A stretch of 9,666 nt of DNA from Nitrosomonas eutropha. GTDB taxonomy: Bacteria > Pseudomonadota > Gammaproteobacteria > Burkholderiales > Nitrosomonadaceae. Below, in pieces: positions 1 through 7,382 of this stretch. Made by a program: the position numbers and the translations under genes. How positions within the stretch are numbered: the stretch's first letter is position 1; every line of letters starts with the position of its first letter. The notes beneath the pieces were generated by a model. The model was not told the DNA's origin. It worked only from the letters and a program-made list of their open reading frames with translations, and did no database searches. The DNA is taken from assembly GCA_014584635.1 (NCBI GenBank), contig JACTML010000185.1:1-9666 (forward strand), in the 5' to 3' direction.

Positions 1-1800
1 ACCTGGGTATTATTGCGCCTGTGGCGCTTTGCCAAACCCTACAAATGGCAATTACTTACCGGTTTCATGCTGATGCTGGGCAGCACAGCCGCCGCCCTGG
101 TACCGCCTTACCTGACCATGCCACTGATGGATAACGTGCTGATCCCCTATCAGAATGGCCATCCAATTGATACCGATCGGGTAATAGTTTATTTGTCCGG
201 TTTGCTGGGAGCTGCCATAGTCGCCTGGATACTAGGCTGGTCGCGCACCTACACCCTGGCCAGAGTATCCGAGCGCATTGGCGCTGATTTACGCACAACC
301 ACCTACGAGCACCTGCTCAAACTGTCCCAGGCTTATTTTGGTGGCAAACGAACCGGTGATCTGATGGCGCGCATTGGAGCAGAGACGGATCGGATCAATC
401 TTTTTCTTTCGCTCAATCTGCTCGATTTCGCCACGGACGTACTCATGATTGTTCTGACCGTCATCATCCTGGTTTCAATCAACCCGTGGCTCGCACTGGT
501 TACGCTGCTTCCCCTGCCGATCATTGCCTGGCTGATTCATCTGGTGCGTGATCGCTTACGCGTAGGTTTCGAGAAAACCAATCGTGTCTGGGCTGAAGTC
601 AATAACGTGTTGGCAGATACACTGCCCGGCATCCGTGTTGTCAAGGCATTCGCCCAGGAAACAAGAGAAATCGAGCGCTTCCGCATGGTCAATCAGCGCA
701 ACGTGGAAATCAATGATCGGGTTAACAAGGTCTGGGCACTGTTTACGCCTACAGTCACACTGTTGACGGAATGCGGTTTACTGGTCGTATGGATTTTCGG
801 AATCTGGCAGGTATCGCAGGATCACATCACCGTTGGAGTGCTTACGGCTTTTCTGGCTTATATCAGCCGCTTCTATCTGCGACTGGATTCAATGAGCCGG
901 ATCGTCTCGGCCACGCAAAAAGCAGCAGCCGGCACCAAGCGGATATTCGATATTCTTGATCATGTTTCCAGCGTGCCGGAGCCGGTTAAACCGATTCATT
1001 TGCCGACGATAAAAGGGCGTATTGAGCTGCGTAATGTTGGTTTTCGTTACGGAACACGTCGCGTTATCCAAAACCTTGATTTTGCAATCGAACCCGGTGA
1101 AATGATCGGTCTGGTTGGTCATAGCGGATCGGGAAAAAGCACACTTATCAACCTGATCTGTCGTTTTTATGATGTAACGGACGGCGCCATTCTGATTGAT
1201 GACACCGATATTCGTTCACTTCCCATTGCGGATTATCGACAACACATCGGGCTGGTGCTGCAAGAACCTTTTCTGTTCTTCGGCACCATTGCCGAAAATA
1301 TCGCTTATGGCAAACCGGATGCTTCCCGCAGGGAAATTATTGCAGCAGCACGCGCAGCCCACGCACATGAATTCATTCTGCGCCTGCCTTACGGTTACGA
1401 TTCGCTGGTAGGTGAACGTGGTCAGGCGCTCTCTGGTGGAGAAAGACAGCGTATTTCCATTGCCCGGGCATTATTGATCGATCCTCGTATTCTGATCCTG
1501 GATGAAGCCACTTCGTCAGTGGATACCCAAACTGAACAGGAAATCCAGGGTGCGCTCGATAACCTCGTTTCCGGTCGAACCACCATCGCGGTAGCACATC
1601 GTCTTTCAACCCTGCAAAAAGCAAGTCGGCTGGTCGTGCTTGATCACGGCAGAATTGCAGAAGTCGGTAATCACGAGGAATTAATGAGCCGCCAGGGACA
1701 TTACTACCAGCTCTATCAGGCACAATCTCGCAGCAGTCACGACGAAGAACAATCTGACACCATCGGAAAGATAATGGACTCCCAAGGTAAACGTGTATGA
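1..1800 (+). CDS. Cyanophycin-cluster ABC exporter, half-transporter (5' end outside window)
   Basis: This is a fused membrane and ATPase subunit of the ABC exporter superfamily, expected to work as a dimer in the inner membrane; its substrate is unknown. The frame is open from base 1. A TTG at 13 would give 595 aa, but it lies about 12 residues before the first membrane helix and has no clear ribosome binding site, so the real start is probably upstream. Counting from that TTG, hydrophobic helices lie near 12-34, 56-76, 134-178 (two) and 246-292 (two). The nucleotide-binding domain has Walker A GHSGSGKST (369-377), Q-loop Q417, signature LSGGERQ (473-479), Walker B ILILDE (493-498), D-loop SSVD and H-loop H529, so it should hydrolyse ATP. 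The stop overlaps the DUF1854 start by 4 bp. This gene type recurs beside cyanophycin synthetases, hence the call; that link is family knowledge, the transport role is inference. Confidence 0.9.
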   Translation, partial: TWVLLRLWRFAKPYKWQLLTGFMLMLGSTAAALVPPYLTMPLMDNVLIPYQNGHPIDTDRVIVYLSGLLGAAIVAWILGWSRTYTLARVSERIGADLRTTTYEHLLKLSQAYFGGKRTGDLMARIGAETDRINLFLSLNLLDFATDVLMIVLTVIILVSINPWLALVTLLPLPIIAWLIHLVRDRLRVGFEKTNRVWAEVNNVLADTLPGIRVVKAFAQETREIERFRMVNQRNVEINDRVNKVWALFTPTVTLLTECGLLVVWIFGIWQVSQDHITVGVLTAFLAYISRFYLRLDSMSRIVSATQKAAAGTKRIFDILDHVSSVPEPVKPIHLPTIKGRIELRNVGFRYGTRRVIQNLDFAIEPGEMIGLVGHSGSGKSTLINLICRFYDVTDGAILIDDTDIRSLPIADYRQHIGLVLQEPFLFFGTIAENIAYGKPDASRREIIAAARAAHAHEFILRLPYGYDSLVGERGQALSGGERQRISIARALLIDPRILILDEATSSVDTQTEQEIQGALDNLVSGRTTIAVAHRLSTLQKASRLVVLDHGRIAEVGNHEELMSRQGHYYQLYQAQSRSSHDEEQSDTIGKIMDSQGKRV

Positions 1801-2273
1801 GCATGAATCTGATCGACTGCAAGCTGAGCCGCGATGCTTTTGGCAAGCTTGTGATCACAGGAAAAGATCACCAGGTTTACGAAGGTGTGCTGCCGGTACG
1901 TGCATTTCCAATCACTGCTATCAGCGAAGGCATCTCACTGATTGACATTCACGGTCATGAAATAGCCTGGATAGATAATCTGGCTGGATTGCCCGATGCG
2001 GAACGCGATCTGATTGAAGAAGAATTTGCCAGCCGCGAATTCATGCCAGAGATTAAACGCATTGATAAGGTTTCAAGCTTTGCCACACCCAGCATCTGGC
2101 AGGTACAAACTGATCGGGGCAACACCCAATTCATCCTCAAAGGTGAAGAAGACATTCGCCGCCTGTCACTCGTCACACTGCTGATTACAGACAGCAACGG
2201 CATTCATTTCCTGATCCGGGATCGATCGACACTGGATCGTCACAGCAGCAAACTGCTGGATCGTTTTTTATAA
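1797..2273 (+). CDS. DUF1854 family protein associated with cyanophycin metabolism
   Basis: A soluble protein of 158 aa with no signal peptide or membrane helix, so probably cytoplasmic. It matches the DUF1854 family by its characteristic blocks: VRAFPI near 29-34, EGISL and HEIAWID in the first half, REFMPEIKRI near 80-89, then KGEEDIRRL and an HFLIRD-to-LLDRFL C-terminus. The molecular function of this family is not known to me. The ATG overlaps the stop of the ABC exporter (ATGA), which implies translational coupling and suggests a complex or shared task with the transporter. A weak AAGG lies 9 nt upstream; a second ATG at 1803 is possible but has no better site. Genes of this family regularly accompany the ABC exporter and cyanophycin synthetases in proteobacteria, so a regulatory or accessory role in cyanophycin metabolism is inferred. 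Confidence 0.85.
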   Translation: MSMNLIDCKLSRDAFGKLVITGKDHQVYEGVLPVRAFPITAISEGISLIDIHGHEIAWIDNLAGLPDAERDLIEEEFASREFMPEIKRIDKVSSFATPSIWQVQTDRGNTQFILKGEEDIRRLSLVTLLITDSNGIHFLIRDRSTLDRHSSKLLDRFL

Positions 2274-2319
2274 AGTAATTTCCCGCATCTCCTGGCCGCG
2301 CATGTGCCATGAGAGATTT

Positions 2320-2338
2320 TTTACAATCACGCTGTAAA
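2320..2338. promoter_or_regulatory. Inverted repeat, possible operator upstream of cphA'
   Basis: TTTACA (2320-2325) and TGTAAA (2333-2338) form perfect 6-bp inverted arms separated by 7 bp. The repeat lies 53 bp before the cphA' start, in the only sizeable gap (2274-2391) of the plus-strand cluster. Size and position fit a dimeric regulator site, but no matching promoter boxes could be recognised and a short palindrome in AT-rich DNA can occur by chance. The rest of the gap shows no gene. Confidence 0.25.
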
Positions 2339-2391
2339 CCAATCAGGTTTGTCCTGCGTTAATTCAGGTAACTGTATCCACATTACCTTTT

Positions 2392-4686
2392 ATGCCGATT
2401 CTTACTGCAATTCATTCTGACTCCGCCGCCTGCGGCAACAAGGATCTTAAATTCCTCGATATTCGTCATCTGAACGGTCCCAACAGATGGACATACCACC
2501 CGGTTCTGGAAGTCACCATCGATATAGGCGAACTGGAAGACTATCCCTCAAATATGATTCCCGGTTTCTATGAGCGCTTATCATCCTGGTTGCCATCGCT
2601 GATTGAACACCGCTGCAGTTATGAAGAACGAGGGGGATTTTTGCGCCGACTCGCGGAAGGAACCTGGCCAGGTCATATTCTTGAGCACGTCACCCTTGAA
2701 CTGCAAAATCTCGCCGGAATGCAGGGAGGCTTTGGCCGGGTGCGCGAAACCTCAACCCGAGGAATATACACGCTGGTTGTCAGCGCATGGAGTCGGAAAA
2801 TAACACTTAAAGCGCTGCATCTGGCACGGGACCTGGTGCTGACAGCCATGGGATTCAATCAGACACAGTCTGTTTACGATGTCCAGAATGCGCTCAATCA
2901 GTTGCGCGATATGATAGATTCACTCTGGCTTGGCCCCTCCACAGCCTGCATTGTTGATGCAGCTACCGCTCGCAACATTCCCTCAATTCGTTTGCTGGAA
3001 AAAGGCAACCTCGTTCAATTGGGTCAGGGTAAGTACAGTCGTTACATCTGGACAGCAGAAACTGACAGCACTACCGCTATTGCTGAAAATATTTCACGCG
3101 ATAAGGAATTGACCAAATCACTGTTGCGGGCTTGCGGCATTCCGGTACCAGAAGGTCGTATCGTGACTGATCCGGAAGATGCCTGGGAAGCAGCAGAAGC
3201 TATTGGCCTGCCTGTTGTCATCAAACCTGATGACGGCAATCATGGTCGCGGTGTTTTTATCGAGCTGGAAACACGCGAGGAAGTTGAAGCTGCTTTTGCA
3301 ACCGCCTCCCAGGAAGGCAGTAACGTACTGATAGAGCGCTATATTCCCGGAATAGAACATCGCCTGCTCGTTGTTGGCGGAAAACTCGTGGCCGCAGCAC
3401 GTGGAGATAATGTATCGGTTACTGGCGATGGCATATCCACCATTGCGATGCTGATAGAAAGCCAGATCAACTCTGATCCGCGCCGGGGTACTTCAGAAAA
3501 TCATCCGCTCGATCTGATCAAGCTGGACAGCATGGTTCAACTGACGCTTACACACCAGGGTTATACCGGTGATTCTGTCCCACCTGCAGATACGCAGGTA
3601 CAAATCCAGCGTAACGGCAACCACGCTATCGACATTACCGATCAGGTTAATCCGGCCACAGCGGATCTGGCTGCATTAGCCGCCCGTGTTGTGGGGCTGG
3701 ATATCGCCGGAATTGATCTGGTTGTTGCAGATATCTCGCAACCGCTTGCCGCACAGGGAGGAGCAATCGTTGAAGTGAATGCCGGACCGGGTCTGCTGAT
3801 GCATATCAAACCTGCAATCGGCCAGCCCCGACCGGTTGGCGAAGCTATCATCAGCCAGCTGTTTCCGCATCAGGATCAGGGATGTATTCCCGTCGTTGGT
3901 GTTACCGGCAGCAGCGGCATGACGGTTGTTGCTCATTTCGTTTCCAGTCTGCTTACCCTGTCAGGTAAACGTACCGGCCTGGCATGCAGCAATGGACTTT
4001 ACCTTGATCACCGAAAAATAAACCATAGTAATTGCGCCAACCATCAGTCTGCTCGTCGTATTTTGATGAACCGCACAGTCGAAGCTGCTGTTTTTGAAAA
4101 CGGCTTCAATACCATGCTGGAAGAGGGATTGCCATATAACAGCTGTCATGTGGGCATTATTACCGGGATTGAACCTGAGCAGCATTTTGATCATGAAGAA
4201 ATTAAAACGATTGAACAGGTTTTCAAAGTATTTAGAACACAGATAGATGTCGTTTCTCCCACCGGGAGCGGAAAAACCGGTATTTCACCCGAAGTTACAC
4301 TGCCAATTGGCACCGCTGTTCTGAATGCCGAAGATCCTCTGCAAATTCAGATGGCGGAGTTATGTCAGGGTGAAGTCATCTATATCAGCTGTAATCCAGA
4401 ATCAGCAGCGATTAATACCCATCGGCAACAAGGAACAGGCCCAACCCGAAGGAAACGCGCAATCATCGCGCGTAACTGGGAAATCCTGTTAGTGGATGGA
4501 TCTGCTGAAACAGTATTGATCCGGCTGGATGATCTGCAAACAAGAACCGGCAACTATCCTGTGGAAACAACACTTCTGCTGGCCGGCATTGGCGCGGGCT
4601 GGGCGCTGAATATATCAGCCGACCTCATTCGCACCGGTTTAATTGCTTTTCTGCAAAATCAGCTCCGGCAATCCTCTGTTCACTGA
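2392..4686 (+). CDS. cphA': Cyanophycin synthetase paralogue CphA' with degenerate, truncated Mur-ligase domain
   Basis: This 764-aa paralogue of cyanophycin synthetase has an N domain (about 20-150) like that of cyanobacterial CphA1, including NMIPGF, GGFLRRL, GHILEH (94-99) and FGRVRET. An ATP-grasp domain (about 160-490) follows, with LGPST (180-184), KPDDGNHGRG (278-287), EHR (322-324) and EVNAGPG (461-467). The Mur-ligase-like part (500-764) is damaged: the P-loop GTNGKTTT is here GSSGMTVV (506-513, Lys to Met), the Lys of the VKRT block is Phe614, and the protein ends where the C-terminal Mur lobe would begin, about 140 residues short. The ATP-grasp loop NLSTGG is also deleted (near 401-416). 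Arginine addition is therefore unlikely. It may be a CphA2-like dipeptide ligase, a primer-making hydrolase or a partner of CphA. The ATG at 2392 has no good Shine-Dalgarno but keeps the whole N domain. Confidence 0.88.
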   Translation: MPILTAIHSDSAACGNKDLKFLDIRHLNGPNRWTYHPVLEVTIDIGELEDYPSNMIPGFYERLSSWLPSLIEHRCSYEERGGFLRRLAEGTWPGHILEHVTLELQNLAGMQGGFGRVRETSTRGIYTLVVSAWSRKITLKALHLARDLVLTAMGFNQTQSVYDVQNALNQLRDMIDSLWLGPSTACIVDAATARNIPSIRLLEKGNLVQLGQGKYSRYIWTAETDSTTAIAENISRDKELTKSLLRACGIPVPEGRIVTDPEDAWEAAEAIGLPVVIKPDDGNHGRGVFIELETREEVEAAFATASQEGSNVLIERYIPGIEHRLLVVGGKLVAAARGDNVSVTGDGISTIAMLIESQINSDPRRGTSENHPLDLIKLDSMVQLTLTHQGYTGDSVPPADTQVQIQRNGNHAIDITDQVNPATADLAALAARVVGLDIAGIDLVVADISQPLAAQGGAIVEVNAGPGLLMHIKPAIGQPRPVGEAIISQLFPHQDQGCIPVVGVTGSSGMTVVAHFVSSLLTLSGKRTGLACSNGLYLDHRKINHSNCANHQSARRILMNRTVEAAVFENGFNTMLEEGLPYNSCHVGIITGIEPEQHFDHEEIKTIEQVFKVFRTQIDVVSPTGSGKTGISPEVTLPIGTAVLNAEDPLQIQMAELCQGEVIYISCNPESAAINTHRQQGTGPTRRKRAIIARNWEILLVDGSAETVLIRLDDLQTRTGNYPVETTLLLAGIGAGWALNISADLIRTGLIAFLQNQLRQSSVH

Positions 4687-4709
4687 ACTTCCGAAGATCA
4701 AAACATATT

Positions 4710-4716
4710 AAGGAAA
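4710..4716 (+). promoter_or_regulatory. Ribosome binding site of cphA
   Basis: AAGGAAA ends 5 nt before the ATG at 4722, inside the 35-bp gap after cphA'. It supports this start and independent translation initiation of cphA within one transcript. Confidence 0.7.
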
Positions 4717-4721
4717 TATCC

Positions 4722-7292
4722 ATGAAGGTATTACAAATTCGCGCACTGCGGGGGCCCAATATCTGGGGCAAACTAACTGCCATTGAAGCCGTACTTGCGC
4801 TTGCCCATTATGAAAATCAACCCGGTAACATTCCCGGTTTCGATACGCATCTGCACGAATATTTTCCGGATATTGCGCATTTTCGATCAGCAGATCAGCA
4901 GGAAATAACGCTCGCCCATATCCTGGCTTTCATCATGCTTAAGCTGCAAGAGCAGGCCGGCTGCCCCGTCAGTTTCAGTCGCACAATCAAAATAGCAGAG
5001 ACAGATAATTGGCGCATTGTTGTGGAATATGCCGAGGAAGCCGTTGGCCGACTGGCACTGGAACAGTCTCTGGCACTGTGCCAGGCAGCTGCAGAAGCAA
5101 CTCCGTTTGATACGCATGCAGCCATTCGTCACCTGCGCGAGCTGTATGAAGATGTGCGTTTGGGCCCCAGTACGCACTCGATTGTACAAGCCGCTATGCG
5201 CCGCAAGATTCCTTACCGTCGCCTGACCGATGGCAGTCTGGTTCAATTTGGCTGGGGCAGCCGGCAACGGCGTATTCAGGCGTCTGAAAGCGACCAGACC
5301 AGTACCATTTCGGAAAAAATCGTTCAGGATAAAGACCTAACCAAGACATTGTTACATGCAGCTGGAATTCCTGTGCCGGTCGGACGACCCGTGATAAGCG
5401 CGGAAGATGCCTGGGCGGCGGCCTGCGAAATCGGGACCCCCGTCGTGGTTAAACCACAGGATGGAAATCACGGCAGAGGTATTACAGCCAATCTTTCCGG
5501 TCGCGCACAAATAGAAGCGGCTTATCGCGCTGCCGCCAGAGAAAGCAGTGATGTGCTGGTTGAACGCTATATCAGCGGACAGGATTACCGGTTACTGATT
5601 ATCAATGGCAAGCTGGCAGCTGCAGCAAGACGTGATCCTCCGCACGTAGTTGGTGACGGGATCCATAACATCACACAACTGGTGGCACAAATCAACAGCG
5701 ATCCGCTGCGCAGCGAAGGGCACGCCAACCTGCTGACTAAAATTCATCTGGATGAGATTTCCATAGCACACCTCGCCACGCAAGGATTAAACATCAATTC
5801 TGTTCCGGACAAGGACAAACTGATTACGTTACGCGACAACGCCAATCTTTCCACCGGCGGCACAGCAACCGATGTAACAGATGAAATTCACCACGATATT
5901 GCGGAATGTGCTGTCATGGCAGCCCGAATGACCGGAATCGATATTTGCGGTATCGATATTATTTGTCGCGATTTATCCCGTCCACTCGAAGAACAAGGGG
6001 GAGCAATCATTGAAGTCAACGCCGCTCCGGGTCTGCGCATGCATTTGCAACCTTCATACGGCAAACCACGCGCAGTGGGAGAAGCAGTCATTGATTACCT
6101 GTTCGCACAAAATGAAGAGGCTCGCATTCCAGTTATCGCAGTCACCGGAACCAACGGAAAAACCACCACAGTACGTTTAATTGCCAATATGCTGGAACAT
6201 AATCAGATGCGGGTTGGCATCGCCTGTACGGATGGTGTATTTGTGAACGGTCAGTGCATCGATACGGGTGATTGCAGCGGCCCCAAGAGCGCTAAAAATA
6301 TTCTGTTTCATCCTGATGTAGATGCAGCCGTGCTGGAAACGGCACGCGGCGGTATTCTGCGTGAAGGTCTGGGTTTCGATTACTGCGATGTCGCTGTTGT
6401 TACCAATATTGGCCGGGGAGATCATCTTGGCATTGCCAATATCAATACAGCTGCAGAACTGGCATCTGTCAAACGTACCATTGTGGAAAATGTCAATCCG
6501 GAAACAGGTGTTGCTGTATTAAATGCGGATGATTCGCTGGTGCTCGATATGGCCAATTACTGTCCGGGCACAGTTACCTTCTTCTCTCGCAATAACCGTC
6601 ATCCAGCTATTCTGGAACAGCGTATCCAGGGTAAGCGGGTAATTTATCTGGAAAATCGTCATATTGTGGTAGCGGAAAGAGGAATTGAACAAAAAATTCC
6701 GCTCAGCGAAATTCGTCTGACGAAGAACGGCCTGATAGATTTTCAGATTGAAAACGCCATGGCAGCCATTGGCGCCGGGCTGGCAGTCGGGCTCGACTGG
6801 TCAACGATTTGCGCCGGATTGATCAATTTTGTCAGCGATGCACAAACCGTCCCCGGCAGATTTAATCTGTTTAATTACCGTGAAGCTACACTAATCGCGG
6901 ATTACGGACACAACCCGGATGCAATGGAAGCACTGGTATGCGCTATTGACCATATTCCAGCCAAAAAACGTACTGTTGTCATCAGTGCGGCGGGAGATCG
7001 CCGGAATGAAGATATTCGCCTGCAAACCCGGATTCTGGGTGATGTATTTGACGAAGTTGTCCTGTTTCAGGATAAATGCCAGCGAGGACGTGCTGATGGT
7101 GAAGTACTGGGATTATTGCGCGAAGGCTTGGAAAATGCAAAACGCGTGCGTAAAGTCAGCGAAATTCGGGGGGAATTCAAGGCCATTGATGCTGCACTGA
7201 CCAACCTGGAAGCAGGAGAACTTTGCCTGATTCTGATCGATCAGGTAGAACAGGCGCTTGGATACATCCACTCTCGTATTGCCATTGCCTAA
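4722..7292 (+). CDS. cphA: Cyanophycin synthetase CphA (ATP-grasp plus Mur-ligase domains)
   Basis: This enzyme polymerises aspartate and arginine into cyanophycin using ATP, in the cytoplasm. Its 856 aa are close to the usual CphA1 length. The ATP-grasp domain, which adds Asp to the backbone, shows LGPST (147-151), KPQDGNHGRG (244-253), R290, the NLSTGGT loop (375-381) and metal-binding EVNAAPG (431-437). The Mur-ligase domain, which joins Arg to the Asp side chain, has an intact P-loop GTNGKTTT (476-483), ETARGGILREGLGF (539-552), the VKRT Lys584, VLNADD (599-604), PGRFNLF (711-717) and the C-terminal lobe starting near ADYGHNPDA (726-734). The N domain (1-130) is divergent and shorter: where the paralogue has HILEH it reads HILAF (66-70), so the primer-generating hydrolase site known from some CphA1 enzymes is absent. 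It follows cphA' after 35 bp and ends just before a strong terminator. Confidence 0.96.
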   Translation: MKVLQIRALRGPNIWGKLTAIEAVLALAHYENQPGNIPGFDTHLHEYFPDIAHFRSADQQEITLAHILAFIMLKLQEQAGCPVSFSRTIKIAETDNWRIVVEYAEEAVGRLALEQSLALCQAAAEATPFDTHAAIRHLRELYEDVRLGPSTHSIVQAAMRRKIPYRRLTDGSLVQFGWGSRQRRIQASESDQTSTISEKIVQDKDLTKTLLHAAGIPVPVGRPVISAEDAWAAACEIGTPVVVKPQDGNHGRGITANLSGRAQIEAAYRAAARESSDVLVERYISGQDYRLLIINGKLAAAARRDPPHVVGDGIHNITQLVAQINSDPLRSEGHANLLTKIHLDEISIAHLATQGLNINSVPDKDKLITLRDNANLSTGGTATDVTDEIHHDIAECAVMAARMTGIDICGIDIICRDLSRPLEEQGGAIIEVNAAPGLRMHLQPSYGKPRAVGEAVIDYLFAQNEEARIPVIAVTGTNGKTTTVRLIANMLEHNQMRVGIACTDGVFVNGQCIDTGDCSGPKSAKNILFHPDVDAAVLETARGGILREGLGFDYCDVAVVTNIGRGDHLGIANINTAAELASVKRTIVENVNPETGVAVLNADDSLVLDMANYCPGTVTFFSRNNRHPAILEQRIQGKRVIYLENRHIVVAERGIEQKIPLSEIRLTKNGLIDFQIENAMAAIGAGLAVGLDWSTICAGLINFVSDAQTVPGRFNLFNYREATLIADYGHNPDAMEALVCAIDHIPAKKRTVVISAAGDRRNEDIRLQTRILGDVFDEVVLFQDKCQRGRADGEVLGLLREGLENAKRVRKVSEIRGEFKAIDAALTNLEAGELCLILIDQVEQALGYIHSRIAIA

Positions 7293-7305
7293 CCCTGACA
7301 AAAGC

Positions 7306-7350
7306 AAAACCGCCTGAATCAGTATCCTGGTTCAGGCGGTTTTTATTTTT
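7306..7350. terminator. Bidirectional rho-independent terminator between convergent operons
   Basis: AAAACCGCCTGAA (7306-7318) pairs perfectly with TTCAGGCGGTTTT (7331-7343). The inner bases TCAG and CTGG extend the stem to 17 bp with one wobble pair and a TATC loop. A T-rich tail (7344-7350) follows on the plus strand. On the minus strand the stem is followed by GCTTTTG, which is also T-rich. It lies 14 bp after the cphA stop and 33 bp beyond the nirK stop, so it can end both operons. Confidence 0.92.
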
Positions 7351-7382
7351 ACTGCTTAGTTAAAAGTTCGTTACAGCGAAAC

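Noticed and set aside
13..15. TTG as the true start of the ABC exporter
   Set aside because: The frame is open to base 1, the N-terminus would be unusually short before the first helix, and no ribosome binding site is visible. The gene most likely starts outside the window.
1373..1858. 161-aa open frame on the minus strand opposite the ABC exporter ATPase domain
   Set aside because: It lies antisense to conserved ATPase motifs, has no recognisable domain and is best explained as a shadow of the real gene.
2293..2322. TGGC/GCCA hairpin followed by a T run after the DUF1854 gene, as a possible terminator
   Set aside because: The stem is only 4 bp with a 9-nt loop and the T run begins 8 nt after it, so it is too weak to call.
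4264..4281. GSGKTG in CphA' (residues 625-630), resembling part of a Walker A motif
   Set aside because: The required upstream glycine is missing (Ser622), it lies in an inserted loop far from the Mur nucleotide site, and no Walker B partner is seen. Most likely chance.
4887..5267. 126-aa minus-strand open frame within cphA
   Set aside because: It is antisense to the conserved CphA N and ATP-grasp regions and has no family signature or supporting context.
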